Shown: positions 34,989 through 44,971 of the stretch, piece by piece | Position numbering within the stretch: the stretch's first letter is position 1 | How the letters are laid out: every line of letters starts with the position of its first letter | DNA from: Deltaproteobacteria bacterium | Lineage (GTDB): Bacteria > Myxococcota_C > UBA6777 | Assembly (NCBI GenBank): GCA_006226375.1 | Contig: SBHC01000038.1 | Coordinates: 109,251-173,250 of the forward strand | Reading direction: 5' to 3' | Length of the DNA stretch: 64,000 bases | Made by a program: the position numbers and the translations under genes | The notes under the pieces: model-generated | The model's database searches: none | Seen by the model: the letters and a program-made list of their open reading frames with translations, nothing else | Told to the model about the DNA's origin: nothing

Positions 34989-36096
34989 CTTCTGATGGAG
35001 CGGCTGTCGTTTCTTCTGCAGGGGTTTCTTCGGCAGGGGCTTCAGGGGTCGTCTCTTCCGTTGGCGCTGCCTTTGGGGGTGGGTTTCGCAGGATTTGAAG
35101 GAGGGCGTTGAAGTCTTCTGGGAGTGGATCTTCAAAGAATAGCTCTTGCCCTGTTACTGGGTGCTTGAGGCCCAACGATAGCGCGTGAAGCATGAGGCGT
35201 TCGCAGTCAATCCGGTCGCCTTTGAAGCCACGTTTGTAGATGCCATCTCCAATGATCAAGTGACCGGCTTCGCTGAGGTGGATCCGGATCTGGTTGGTGC
35301 GTCCTGTTTCCAGGTGACATTCCACCAACGTGGCTGTGGGGAGATGTTCGAGCGCTCGAACGTGGGTGATGGCCAGCTTGCCTCGTCCGTTCAGACGGAC
35401 ATGTGTGGAGAGAGCGTTCTCAACGGAGCCGCGTTTTCCGTCGCCTCTGTCGCGAACAAGGAACGAGCGGTAGGTGGTGTCTTCCACGTGACCGTGGACG
35501 AGGGCGAGGTAGCGACGGGAGGTCGTGTGCTCACGAAATTGTTCAATCAGGCCTTCTTGGGCGTGGGGTGTACGAGCAAACACCATCACCCCGGACGTTC
35601 CTTTGTCGAGTCGATGGACCGTGAACACGCTGGCGGGTCCGCGGTTGCGTCCCGTGGACTTCCGCTTTCCCTTGCTCTTTCCTTTGGAGTGGTTGGCCTG
35701 CTTTTTCTTCGACAGGTGTGTGAGGTAAGCTCGGACGCGGTGCTCCATGGAGTCGTTGTCGTCATCTTCAAAGGGAACGCTCAATAGGCCCGTTGATTTG
35801 CGGACTACAATCAGGTGACGGTCTACAAACAGCACGTCTTCTTTGCGCAAACGTCGGAGGACGGCAGGGGAGGGCGCATCGGGAGTCAGAGTGATGATGG
35901 TTCCAGTCGGAAGTTCCTGGCCAAGATCCAAGACAACCTTGTCGTTGCAGGAGACCTTGCCGCGCTGGATCCATTCCCGTGCTTTGTTCCATGACACATC
36001 AAAGTTGGCTTTGACGATGGCGTCCAGGCGGCGTCCGCCCCATTCTTCGGTGGTGGTATAACGCTGAATGTCGGTGTTGGGAGGGGTTTCACTCAT
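34981..36096 (-). CDS. RluA-family rRNA/tRNA pseudouridine synthase
   Basis: The product has 371 residues. Residues about 18-62 form an S4 RNA-binding domain (GRRLDAIVKANF, WIQRGKVSCNDK). The catalytic motif is VHRLDKGTSG with Asp164, and ETGRTNQIRIHL is the conserved later motif. It isomerises uridine to pseudouridine in structured RNA. The exact site (RluA, RluC or RluD type) cannot be assigned. The basic loop at about 130-155 and the Ala/Glu/Thr-rich acidic tail after about 330 are extras, probably disordered. It overlaps the downstream lipoprotein gene and is close after the S1P-lyase-like gene. Confidence 0.92.
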   Translation of the reverse strand: MSETPPNTDIQRYTTTEEWGGRRLDAIVKANFDVSWNKAREWIQRGKVSCNDKVVLDLGQELPTGTIITLTPDAPSPAVLRRLRKEDVLFVDRHLIVVRKSTGLLSVPFEDDDNDSMEHRVRAYLTHLSKKKQANHSKGKSKGKRKSTGRNRGPASVFTVHRLDKGTSGVMVFARTPHAQEGLIEQFREHTTSRRYLALVHGHVEDTTYRSFLVRDRGDGKRGSVENALSTHVRLNGRGKLAITHVRALEHLPTATLVECHLETGRTNQIRIHLSEAGHLIIGDGIYKRGFKGDRIDCERLMLHALSLGLKHPVTGQELFFEDPLPEDFNALLQILRNPPPKAAPTEETTPEAPAEETPAEETTAAPSEDA

Positions 36097-36099
36097 CAG

Positions 36100-37764
36100 T
36101 TACTGCTCCAGCCTTTTGGCGGTTTTGTGACCCAGCGCTGCAACACCAACGGCCACTCTCGCGGCGGTTCGGAGGGTTTGAGCGGCAGCTTCTCTGGCTC
36201 GTTTGCGCAGGCCCAGACCCAAGATGGGTCGTTCGGTTTTGTGGGTTCCGTTGGTATGGCCATGTTGAGGCCCGTCGCTTGCTCCTACGGCCTCTCGAAC
36301 GCTGTCCAACATTTCGCGTTGTTCCTCGGAGAGGTGGTTGAGGTCACCAAAGAAGCGTTTGAGCAATAGCTCGTTGGTTTCGACTGGCAAGCTGTCCAGG
36401 ATCTCATTGATTCCGGCCATCGAATCGGGAAGGTCGGAGCCTCTGATGCCCGCCAGGTCCAGGAGCTTCTCAAACGCCTCGTCGGATAGCTTCTCCGTGT
36501 TCATGCTATTGAGGATGTTATGAGCCTGCTTGGCGAGGTTGGTGTCTGGGATCTTGCGGGCTTCTTCGACAGCTTCGCGAAGATCGGCCAGCATGGCTTG
36601 GGTATGGGGTGCAACGCCCAGGTTGATCGAGAAGTGGACGTTGGGTGCGTAGTCTTTGTAGCCCAGCTGGGGTTGGATGTACCAACCTCGTTTGCGCATC
36701 ACATCGGGCAGATGGAAGATGTTGAACTCGTCCGATTTGATCGCAACCAGGCAAAAGTCGGGCTGGCCCATCACTTCAATGCCAGGGATGGCGCGACAAC
36801 CTTCTATCACCTGTTGGGTGCTGTCCCAGATGGTTCGGGCGTAGTCGAGGTAGCGGTCGTCACCGATGCTGTGCAAGGTGGCCCAGGCTCCAGCGAGCGG
36901 TCCGCCTGTTTTGGTGGACTGGAAGGTTGGATTGATGATGGTGTAGCCGGTCCAGTTGGAGCAGCTAAACATCTGGTACTCGCGAATTTCTTTGTTGCGG
37001 TACAAGATCAGCGAGGCACCCTTTGGGCAGAACGCGTACTTGTGCAGGTCCATGGAGATGGACGTGACACCTTCCACTGAAAAGTCAAAGTTGGGAATGT
37101 CGGCGCCCAGTCGCTTGAAGTAGGGCAGCAACCAACCACCCATGCACCCATCGACATGGCAAAGGATGTCGTGCTCCTTCGCCACGGCTGCGATACCCTC
37201 CACATCATCGACAACACCGTGTGCATAGCTAGGGGCAGATGCAACAATCAAGATGGTGTTGTCTGTGATGGCTTCACGAACGGCGTCAGCGCCTGCGCGA
37301 AACGTTTGGGGATCGACATCGACGAGCTTGAGCGTCACGTCAAAGTACTTGGCTGCCTTGTGAAACGCTGCATGTGCAGTGACGGGCAGGATCATCTCTG
37401 GTTGTTGGATCTCGGGCTGCAAGTCGCGAGCCCGATCGCGGGCGCACTTCACAGCCATCAGGATGGACTCGGTGCCTCCTGTGGTGAAGTTGCCTGTGGT
37501 GTGTTCGTCGCCGCCCAGATGAGCCGCGCCGATCGCAACAATCTGGTTTTCCAGAATCAAACAGCTGGGAAACACTGTGGGGTCAAGGGCGTTCTCTGTG
37601 AGGTAGTTCATATAGGCTTGCTTGGAGACCTTCTCGACCTCGGCGTCGATGGGGTAGACATAGGCCCAGGTGCGGCCTTTGCGCCAGTCGAGGTCTTCCA
37701 TCTTGAAGGTATCGAGGGTGGCGAGAATGGTATCGCTGTCCATCCCTTTTCGTGGGAGTTGCAT
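36100..37764 (-). CDS. PLP-dependent group II decarboxylase fold enzyme, sphingosine-1-phosphate-lyase-like
   Basis: The product has 554 residues from ATG 37764, preceded by AAGGA; an 88-codon extension overlaps the next gene and is rejected. Motifs agree with the S1P-lyase branch: TTGGTESILMA, HAAFHKAAKYF, the Asp of HVDGCMGG, and GVTSISMDLHKYAFCPKG with the PLP Lys242. Eukaryotic S1P lyase cleaves phosphosphingoid bases to phosphoethanolamine and an aldehyde. Here there is no N-terminal membrane helix and there is a C-terminal extension of about 130 residues. The substrate could be a sphingoid base or another amino acid derivative; the branch assignment is motif-based. It lies 3 bp upstream of the rluA-like gene start. 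Confidence 0.8.
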   Translation of the reverse strand: MQLPRKGMDSDTILATLDTFKMEDLDWRKGRTWAYVYPIDAEVEKVSKQAYMNYLTENALDPTVFPSCLILENQIVAIGAAHLGGDEHTTGNFTTGGTESILMAVKCARDRARDLQPEIQQPEMILPVTAHAAFHKAAKYFDVTLKLVDVDPQTFRAGADAVREAITDNTILIVASAPSYAHGVVDDVEGIAAVAKEHDILCHVDGCMGGWLLPYFKRLGADIPNFDFSVEGVTSISMDLHKYAFCPKGASLILYRNKEIREYQMFSCSNWTGYTIINPTFQSTKTGGPLAGAWATLHSIGDDRYLDYARTIWDSTQQVIEGCRAIPGIEVMGQPDFCLVAIKSDEFNIFHLPDVMRKRGWYIQPQLGYKDYAPNVHFSINLGVAPHTQAMLADLREAVEEARKIPDTNLAKQAHNILNSMNTEKLSDEAFEKLLDLAGIRGSDLPDSMAGINEILDSLPVETNELLLKRFFGDLNHLSEEQREMLDSVREAVGASDGPQHGHTNGTHKTERPILGLGLRKRAREAAAQTLRTAARVAVGVAALGHKTAKRLEQ

Positions 37765-37787
37765 CTCTTTTCCTTTTTGAGCCGAAG

Positions 37788-40214
37788 CTATCGGCAGTAG
37801 CGGCCACGGCAGGCCGTTCCATACGTTGTACAGTCGGTGTCTTTGGAGCAGGTTTGGAGGCAGGCACGAACACCTGAGCCTACCGATACACAGGAATATC
37901 CAGACTTGCAAGTGGAACTTCCCGATGTACAGACTTCCAAGCAGTAGGCATCGCTGCCTGGATACGTGACGCAAGTGAGCTTGTCTTCGCAGTCGTTGGC
38001 GGCGTCGGTTCCAGGAGCTCCTTTGCATACTTCGTTGAGTTTGCGTGTCTTCGTTCGATCGGCCAAGCAGTACCCTTCATCGGTGCGGATCTTCTCACAG
38101 GTGAATCCTTGGCCGCAGGCGTCTTGCTTGCTGGGGTCGCAGGTCTTTTGGCAATAGGATTTCGCACCAAACGTTCGGCACACCAGATCCTTGAGGCAAC
38201 GCTTGAAGCTGTCACACTCGTCGTTTTCTTTTTGGCTGGGGGCTGGCAAACAAACTCCACCAAGATGTGAGCTTAAGTCGATCGTGCAGTTCTCCCCGCT
38301 GGCGCAACCTGTGTTGGTGTCGATGCCGTCTTTGGGGTCGCAGGCTTTGACGCATCGTTGGCTGAAGCATGTCAGCCCCTGGCTACCATCACAAGCTTCC
38401 TCACTGGTTCGGCCTGAACACTCCTCGGTGGCTTTCTTTGTACCTGTGGGGGCGGCAGGAAGGGGGTTGCAATACCCTGGTTTGTAGGTCGAGGTCTGGG
38501 TTAGGCACGAGTAACCTTTGGCGCAGGTCTTGTTCTCTGCGGTTCCGTTGGCGGGGTCACACTGGGCAAAACAAGCTCCGTCCGAGCCCTGGCGCAAGCA
38601 CCACTCCTTGGCTTGGCAATTGCCTTCTGGCTTGGACGAGTCGTAGGTGCAGGCACGTTGACAGCGTCCTCGTGAACAGACCAGGTTGAGCAAACAGCGC
38701 ATGTCGGTGGTGTTGCAAGGGTCGCCTTCTTTTTGGGTGGCTTTTGCTAAGCACACTCCGCCCAAAGGCGAGGTTGTTTCTCCATCAACACATTCTTCCT
38801 TGGCGTCGCAGTTGGGGTTGCTGTCCGTTCCTTTACGCGGGTCACAGGCTTTGGCGCATCGACCGCTTCGGCAATACAACTGACTGTTTCCATCACAGCG
38901 TAGGGCTGTGCTGCTTGAGCAGGTCTCATCCAACTTCTTGGGGCCTTCCGAGAAGCCAGGAAGTGAACGGCAATAACCGGGTTTGACCGTGGTGTTGGTG
39001 ACGCACATGAACCCGGAGTCACAGGCTTTGTTGGTGCTGGCTCCCTGGGTTGGGTCACAAGGAGTCACACAGAGACGCAGCAAGGTGTAACACTTCTTTT
39101 GTCCGTCGCAGGTGGTGTCTTGCGACGAGCAAGTTTGCACACAGCGACCGCTGTCACAGCGAAGGCCATCCAGGCAAAGTTTGCTGGAGTCGCAGGGTTC
39201 ACCGTCCTTTTGTGTGGGCTTGGGAGCGCATCGTCCACCTTTGTAAGAGTTGACCTCTTCCAAGCATTCTTCGTTGGTTTTGCAGTCGGGGTTGTTTTCC
39301 TTGCCTTTGCGTGGGTTGCATGCTGTGCGGCAGGTGCCTTGGTGGCAGAAGAGGTTGGTCCCACAGAACAACGCCGAGTTGGTGCTGGAGCTGGAGCAGG
39401 GCTCTCCATCCTTCACGAAGCCTCCAGCTTGGGGCTGTGGAAGGAGGAGGCAGGTGCCGTTCTGGCAGTACGAGCCTTCAGGGCAGTCGGGGTTGGTGGA
39501 GCTTCCTTTTTGGGCATCACATCCACCGTTGCATACGCCCAAGATGCAGGTCAATCCAGCTTCGCAGTCGTTGTGGTCGGGTTTGTTGAGGTCTCGCAGA
39601 TCCTGACAGGTCTCGTCTTTCTTACGATTCTTTTGGCGAGGTGGAGCGCAGATTCCGATGGTGGGGTCATCTTTCGATTGGATGCACCAACCCCAGGCTC
39701 CCCAGCATGTCTCGTTGGTCTTGTCGGGTTTCGTTCGGTTGGTAAAGCACCAAGTGGTGCAGACTTTTTTGTCGGGGCTGGGGCCAACACACAGCTCGCT
39801 GGCTTTGCAGTCTTGGTTGCTGGTACAGGGAACGGTTTTCTTGTCACAGACTTGTCCTTGGATGCAGACCTCGCCGTTGGGGCAGCTTGTGTCGGTGCAG
39901 CCTCTGGCTTTGCACTCACCGCCATCACACGTTTCGCCTTGCGCGCAGTCGTTGGACGAGCGGCAAGCCTTCGGGCCTACGGCTACACAGAGTCCGTTGT
40001 CACAAACGGAGTTGGCTTGGCAGTCTGCGGTGGCGTCGCACTGCTTGGGGATGCATGTACCGTCTTTGCAAAGTTCGCCAAAGATACAGTCGTCATTTTC
40101 GTTGCAGGGGCCTTTGCTTTGTTTGCCACAGCCCACACACAACACCAAACACAAGCCCACCCATACGACAGCGCATCGCAGAAGCCCAACTCTCCTCGAC
40201 TGGCATATCATCAT
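37788..40214 (-). CDS. Cys-rich modular lipoprotein
   Basis: The product has about 808 residues from ATG 40214 (the 26-residue upstream extension has no support). The signal ends LVLCVGCGK, with a lipid Cys. The first about 130 residues have EGF-like Cys pairs (ENDDCIFGELCKDGTC). The rest repeats a unit of about 65-70 residues with CDPRKG-like, C-x-x-x-E-E-C, Cys and GRC elements, roughly ten copies in all. It has no recognised enzyme motif. A surface-exposed disulfide-rich structural or adhesion protein is likely. It precedes the S1P-lyase-like gene by 23 bp on the same strand, so the two may be co-transcribed, although no functional link is evident. Confidence 0.82.
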   Translation of the reverse strand: MMICQSRRVGLLRCAVVWVGLCLVLCVGCGKQSKGPCNENDDCIFGELCKDGTCIPKQCDATADCQANSVCDNGLCVAVGPKACRSSNDCAQGETCDGGECKARGCTDTSCPNGEVCIQGQVCDKKTVPCTSNQDCKASELCVGPSPDKKVCTTWCFTNRTKPDKTNETCWGAWGWCIQSKDDPTIGICAPPRQKNRKKDETCQDLRDLNKPDHNDCEAGLTCILGVCNGGCDAQKGSSTNPDCPEGSYCQNGTCLLLPQPQAGGFVKDGEPCSSSSTNSALFCGTNLFCHQGTCRTACNPRKGKENNPDCKTNEECLEEVNSYKGGRCAPKPTQKDGEPCDSSKLCLDGLRCDSGRCVQTCSSQDTTCDGQKKCYTLLRLCVTPCDPTQGASTNKACDSGFMCVTNTTVKPGYCRSLPGFSEGPKKLDETCSSSTALRCDGNSQLYCRSGRCAKACDPRKGTDSNPNCDAKEECVDGETTSPLGGVCLAKATQKEGDPCNTTDMRCLLNLVCSRGRCQRACTYDSSKPEGNCQAKEWCLRQGSDGACFAQCDPANGTAENKTCAKGYSCLTQTSTYKPGYCNPLPAAPTGTKKATEECSGRTSEEACDGSQGLTCFSQRCVKACDPKDGIDTNTGCASGENCTIDLSSHLGGVCLPAPSQKENDECDSFKRCLKDLVCRTFGAKSYCQKTCDPSKQDACGQGFTCEKIRTDEGYCLADRTKTRKLNEVCKGAPGTDAANDCEDKLTCVTYPGSDAYCLEVCTSGSSTCKSGYSCVSVGSGVRACLQTCSKDTDCTTYGTACRGRYCR

Positions 40215-40424
40215 TGCGTATACAATCCTTCTCTTGATTCTTTCCCAGTTTGTCCATAGTTTGCGTGCAAGAAGATGATACAAGCTGCACAAACGTTTGG
40301 CGTTCTAGGATACGGGAGGAGTGCCTTGGTGACAAGGTGGAGCGCTCCAACGCCTTGTGCAGAGCAACATGGATGCAACGAAAACATAGGTGGTTTCTTC
40401 TGACGTGGATCAAGGAGTGCGGTC

Positions 40425-41114
40425 GTGAAAGTGTTCAACATTCTCAAGTATGTGTTTGGTGGGGTTGGCCTTGTGTTGTTGGGTCTTGCGTTCTTCTTTT
40501 GGAACCAGACGGAGAACTTCCTGCGACGTTCAGCGAGGGCACAAGGCAAAGTCATCCGGCTGGTGAGGCGACACTCTCGTGGGGCCAAGCCCGTGGTCTC
40601 TTTCAAGACGAAGAAGGGGCAAACGATTGTCTTCACCAGTCGTGTCGCCAGCCGTCCTCCCGCGTATCGCAAAGGCGAGGTCGTGCGTGTTGTGTACGAC
40701 CGGTCCAACCCTCGAAACGCTCGCATCTATGGCTACTTTGAGTTGTACCTTCTGCCTACCATCTTTGGCGGAATTGGCAGCGTTTTCTTTGTTATGGGGG
40801 GACTTTTTGGTTTCGTTACGTTCCGCAAAAGACGGCGGGATCTGTTTCTCCGACAGCACGGACAACAAGTGTACGCTACCTTTGTCGAAGTCCGGTTGAA
40901 TCGACATGTTCGGGTAAACAATCGCCACCCGTTTCAAATTGTCGGCGAGTGGGTGAACCCCATGAACGGTGAGACCTACATCTTTGTGAGCGATAACATC
41001 TGGGAGGACCCTTCGAGGTTTATCCCCGACGAACTTCCCGTATGGATCGACCCCAAAAACCCAAAGCTTCACCTTATGGATTTGAGATTCTTACCCTCGA
41101 TTGTGAAACGTTAG
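40425..41114 (+). CDS. DUF3592-type membrane protein
   Basis: The product has 229 residues, starting at GTG with AAGGAG upstream. Two hydrophobic helices are visible at residues about 6-26 and 105-130 (LLPTIFGGIGSVFFVMGGLFGF). Between them and after them are two similar soluble segments with the RAQGKVIRL, GEVVRVVYDRSNPRNARI, then VYATFVEVRL and LPVWIDPKNPKLHLMD patterns, matching the DUF3592 layout seen twice. The function of that family is unknown. The last base pairs overlap the stop of the convergent PKD/IPT gene by 4 bp. Confidence 0.8.
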   Translation: MKVFNILKYVFGGVGLVLLGLAFFFWNQTENFLRRSARAQGKVIRLVRRHSRGAKPVVSFKTKKGQTIVFTSRVASRPPAYRKGEVVRVVYDRSNPRNARIYGYFELYLLPTIFGGIGSVFFVMGGLFGFVTFRKRRRDLFLRQHGQQVYATFVEVRLNRHVRVNNRHPFQIVGEWVNPMNGETYIFVSDNIWEDPSRFIPDELPVWIDPKNPKLHLMDLRFLPSIVKR

Positions 41115-44100
41115 GGGGTCGTGGAGTCGACGACGTGGAAGCCTGCTGTGGGGCCTTGGATCGCGCCGCCAGGGGCGACAATGGAGAAGGTTTGCAGGCC
41201 AGCTTTGACGTTGGCGAGATCCTGGGGTGCGATGGAGAGAGTGATCCGCGATGTGCTGGACGTGGTGTAGGTTCGGCCAAACAACTTCAAGGTTGAGCCC
41301 GGCGCAAAGCCGCCACCTGTGATGGTCATGGTTTGGATGCTTGTGCTCTTCAACTCCAAGAATGGCGGTGTGATGTTAGAAATCAGCGGTCCTCTTCGGA
41401 AGTACAGCGGGTGATGGTTGCTGGTTTTGTTGGTGTCTGTCACGGTTACTGTGTAGTAACGGCCGGGTAGAGCGCCAGGAAGAGACAACACGGAGCGGAG
41501 TGAGCGTGAGGACACATAGGTCGTGGGAATGGCCTTGCCATCAATCTCAATGGTGCTGGCAGGCGTGAAGTTTTGCCCTGTCACGTAGAGGCTGATGGAG
41601 TTGGCTTGGCTGTTGTACGAATTGGACGGGCTGGTGTACGACACAATCGGGCCTGTGACTCCTTTGGCAAGGTAGTTCACCACGCGGTACGCCTTGCTGG
41701 TGTCGCCGTTCGGGTTGCGTATCTCCACCTTGATCGCTTCGCCCCAGCTTTGTGTGTCTTGGCTGGTGATGACCAAGCGGAACTGCTCTGTGTAAGGGGC
41801 CGACTGCGACGTAATGATCGAGTAGGTTGCAGGGAACGCCTTGCCGTCGATGCGAACTTCGCTGGAGGGAGAAAATCCACGCCCTCGGATGTACATGGTC
41901 TGGGTGGTTGCTGTAGACAAGCTGCTCGGCGTAACCTGATAAATCTCCGGCTGCTTCGGGGCAATGACGGTGACCTCGGTCTTGTTCGACTCTTTTCCAT
42001 CCGTGTTCTTCACTGTCAGCGTCACTTCACCGCTGAGACCCTTGAGGCTAGCCGTAGAGAGGCTGGTTCGTGCATAGCTCCCGGAGCCTGTCGGAGACGT
42101 TATATTTCCAGCGAGCTTTCCGTTGATGTAAAGGCTAGCTCCGGCCGAGATGTTGTAGCCATACAGGTAGAGGTTAATCGTCTGGGCGACGGTGCTGTCT
42201 CCTGTCAGATGTAGCTCGTTTGGGTTGACGTAAAACAACGCGGGTCCAAGGTTGGGAGCGATGTAAATAGAGCTAATGTTACTCTTTTGACCGTCGGAGT
42301 TTACGACCTGCACATCGTAGCGACCAGCCTTCCAACCCTTGGGGTCAAACTGAAGGTCAATGCGATAGGTCGTGATGGAGGTCGTTGGTACTTCTTTGCC
42401 GTCGATGAGTAACTTGGCGGTTGTGGAGAAATAGCTACCCGACACTCGCATCGTTACCGGTTGTTGCTGGTTGATTAGGCTGGGTGTTACCGTCGAAATG
42501 CGCGGCGCTTGGCGTTTTCGGACGCTAAAGGTGTAGGGGTTACTATCGTAAAACTTACCGCTAGCAGCGTTGCGAATCTGGAGAACGTGTGTGGTGATGC
42601 TCAACCCTGTGGTGTCAAACTTGGGCAACACGATGGTCTTGGGAGACGTTTGGACCACACCGGCGTATTCTTGTCCATCCAGCAATACTTTGGCGCCCGA
42701 AAGGACATTCTCTACGTTGAGAGTGACTTGGTATTCTTCGTTTTGGTACACCTGCGAACTGGGGCGGAAGTAAGCGCTGCGAATGCGCGGTGTGTTGCCT
42801 TCTTGCATGTTGATGGTTCGAAGGGTGCTGTCGTAGTTCTTGCCTTGGATCACATTGCGCAGCACGAGGGTGTGAGCGTTGGGTTGCAGGTTTTGCGTGG
42901 AGAACTGGTATAGATACAGGCTGGTTCCTTGCTCGTTGGAGATGTTTCCTTTGTAGGGAGCGCCATCGAAGAGGACGACGGTGTCATCCCGGAAGTTGGT
43001 ACCTGTGATTCGAAGGAACGTGTAGGTCCGGCTGGTGTAGATGGTGGTGCTGTTGTCCGAGGTGTACACCGTGGAGATGGTCGGCACTCGGCCGTCTGTG
43101 AGGACAAACGGTAGGGTGTTGCTGTCAAAGCTTTTCCCATTGACTCGATTGCGGACCAGGACGGAGTGATTGCCCACTTTCATATTCTTCGTGGAGAAAC
43201 CCTGGAGACGGAGGGTCGTGGTGCCGACTTTGTTGACCGAACCTGTGTACTTTTTGCCATCAATCACAACTTCGGGGTTGTCCAAGTAGTTGCTGCCGAT
43301 GATGTCGAGCTGCTTGTACTCTTGGTCGGTGGAACCGCTGCTGCGAGTCGAGCCGTTCTCTGCGTAGAAGCGAAGGTAGCGTAGCGCCGGGAGGTATGGG
43401 TTGTTGAGGTAGATTCGGTAGGTGACACTTTCTACGACTTGTCCAGCGCTCACGTTTTTCAAGGTGATGCGCAGATAGCCCACCTTCATCCCTTTGGTGC
43501 TAAAGTTTTGCAAGAAGATGTTGCCGGTGGTGCCGGCCGAGATGTTGATGTTTGTTTTGCCACCATAAGGCTGGTCGTTGACCCAGACCTGTGTGGTTGA
43601 AAGGATGCCACGCGCAGTCAGCTGAAGGTATTCGTAGTTGGTGTCGATCTTGCCGGACGATGTGCTGCCACCCCCTGTCGATTGAAGAAAGCGGTGGCTG
43701 TACACTTGCGGCGTGGGAGGCAACGTGATGACTTCAAACAACAAGCTGTTGGAGCGCTTGTCCTTCTCGTTTTCGACGAACACTTCGTACTTGCCGGTGT
43801 TGTAGCCTTTGAGTGTGAGCTTGGCCTGAAGTTCGGTGACGTCGATGTACTGGGTTTGCAGAGGTTTTCCATCAAAGAAGATCTTGGCTCCAATGACAAA
43901 GCCGCTGCCCCTTACGTTCAACGTTACGGTTTGATCGGTGTTGCCTTGTAAGGGGGATAGCTTGCTGAGGACAGGGCGAGGCACTTCATCGACCTGGAAC
44001 AATATGCTCTCGGTGCTCTTGCCGCCGGGGTTTTGTAGGCGAATCTTGTGGGCACCTGTTTTCACGCTCTGCAGGTCAAGGACGACCTGGACGCGGTTGC

Positions 44101-44971
44101 GAGAGCGGTACTCTGAGGCAATCTCTTGCTCGTCGAAGAAGACCTTGGCTCCCTGTACAAAGTTATCGCCAAGCAGCGCGACTTTGGCGATGGAGCGGAG
44201 CGGTGCTTTCCAAGGGTCGAGAGCCTGCAGTGTGGGAACCAAGGTCCCCGGATCGGCAACTTGCACTTTGAGGCTGTCGGTGGATTCGTTGAGTCCGTCG
44301 CTGACTCGAAGCTCCACCACGTACAGGCCAGGTTGGTCAACCGTAAACTTGCTGATGGGTTGGTCCGGGGTTGAGAGGCCTGCCTTGCTGGCGTTGGGCT
44401 TTTTGATCATGGACCATTGGTAGGTCAGGATGTCGTCGGTGTCGGTGTCCCAGCTGTCTGTGCCTTTGAGCGTGACTGTCGAGCCAGGGAGGACCAATTG
44501 ATCGCCACCTGCGTCAGCTTGCGGTGGGTAGTTGGCGCGGACGGTGATGGTGTCATCGTCGCTACTGTCCAGGCCGTCGGTGACCGTCAGCTTGACTTCG
44601 TAGGTGCCAGAGACGTCGGCGATGAAGCTGGCTTGGGGGTTGCCAGCGTTCTCGATGAAGGCTTTGGAGTTTTCCGGCTTCTTAACAAAGGTCCACTGGT
44701 AGGTCAGCCGGTCCAGGTCTGCGTCAGAGCTGGTGGAGCCGTCGAGTCGGATGCGTCCTCCTTTTTTGACGCGCTGGTCAATACCGGCACGCGCCACAGG
44801 TGGACGGTTGTCCTCTTTGGGGGGAGCCTGACAACGTTTGTCGATGCATCGCTGGTTGCGTGCACACTCCGCCCCTGTTTTGCAGAGCGTAACTCCAATG
44901 TTACAACCCCACTCCCAACACAAACACAAGCTTAGGGCTAGAAGTAGCCCTACGTTTCTTCGCCAAAACAT
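41111..44971 (-). CDS. Large PKD/IPT-TIG repeat lipoprotein
   Basis: The product has 1286 residues. A signal peptide ends WEWGC (lipid Cys about residue 23), then a short Cys-rich piece (CKTGAECARNQRC). Residues about 58-150 and 150-240 are two PKD-like beta domains (SGTYEVKLTVTDG, PGLYVVELRVSDG). From about 245 to the end I count eleven IPT/TIG-like immunoglobulin-fold repeats of about 85-100 residues, each with a G-x-x-F or Y step then [VI]xxxGK and a terminal [KR]N[PA]. The whole should be a long extracellular rod. Binding to a polysaccharide or another cell is plausible. The ATG at 44971 has GAGGTG before it. Confidence 0.85.
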   Translation of the reverse strand: MFWRRNVGLLLALSLCLCWEWGCNIGVTLCKTGAECARNQRCIDKRCQAPPKEDNRPPVARAGIDQRVKKGGRIRLDGSTSSDADLDRLTYQWTFVKKPENSKAFIENAGNPQASFIADVSGTYEVKLTVTDGLDSSDDDTITVRANYPPQADAGGDQLVLPGSTVTLKGTDSWDTDTDDILTYQWSMIKKPNASKAGLSTPDQPISKFTVDQPGLYVVELRVSDGLNESTDSLKVQVADPGTLVPTLQALDPWKAPLRSIAKVALLGDNFVQGAKVFFDEQEIASEYRSRNRVQVVLDLQSVKTGAHKIRLQNPGGKSTESILFQVDEVPRPVLSKLSPLQGNTDQTVTLNVRGSGFVIGAKIFFDGKPLQTQYIDVTELQAKLTLKGYNTGKYEVFVENEKDKRSNSLLFEVITLPPTPQVYSHRFLQSTGGGSTSSGKIDTNYEYLQLTARGILSTTQVWVNDQPYGGKTNINISAGTTGNIFLQNFSTKGMKVGYLRITLKNVSAGQVVESVTYRIYLNNPYLPALRYLRFYAENGSTRSSGSTDQEYKQLDIIGSNYLDNPEVVIDGKKYTGSVNKVGTTTLRLQGFSTKNMKVGNHSVLVRNRVNGKSFDSNTLPFVLTDGRVPTISTVYTSDNSTTIYTSRTYTFLRITGTNFRDDTVVLFDGAPYKGNISNEQGTSLYLYQFSTQNLQPNAHTLVLRNVIQGKNYDSTLRTINMQEGNTPRIRSAYFRPSSQVYQNEEYQVTLNVENVLSGAKVLLDGQEYAGVVQTSPKTIVLPKFDTTGLSITTHVLQIRNAASGKFYDSNPYTFSVRKRQAPRISTVTPSLINQQQPVTMRVSGSYFSTTAKLLIDGKEVPTTSITTYRIDLQFDPKGWKAGRYDVQVVNSDGQKSNISSIYIAPNLGPALFYVNPNELHLTGDSTVAQTINLYLYGYNISAGASLYINGKLAGNITSPTGSGSYARTSLSTASLKGLSGEVTLTVKNTDGKESNKTEVTVIAPKQPEIYQVTPSSLSTATTQTMYIRGRGFSPSSEVRIDGKAFPATYSIITSQSAPYTEQFRLVITSQDTQSWGEAIKVEIRNPNGDTSKAYRVVNYLAKGVTGPIVSYTSPSNSYNSQANSISLYVTGQNFTPASTIEIDGKAIPTTYVSSRSLRSVLSLPGALPGRYYTVTVTDTNKTSNHHPLYFRRGPLISNITPPFLELKSTSIQTMTITGGGFAPGSTLKLFGRTYTTSSTSRITLSIAPQDLANVKAGLQTFSIVAPGGAIQGPTAGFHVVDSTTP

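Noticed and set aside
37765..38028. 88-residue N-terminal extension of the S1P-lyase-like enzyme
   Set aside because: It overlaps the 3' end of the Cys-rich gene on the same strand in another frame, and ATG 37764 has a proper ribosome site.
39099..40259. 386-residue frame opposite the Cys-rich lipoprotein gene
   Set aside because: Codon shadow of the real minus-strand gene with no supported start or family.
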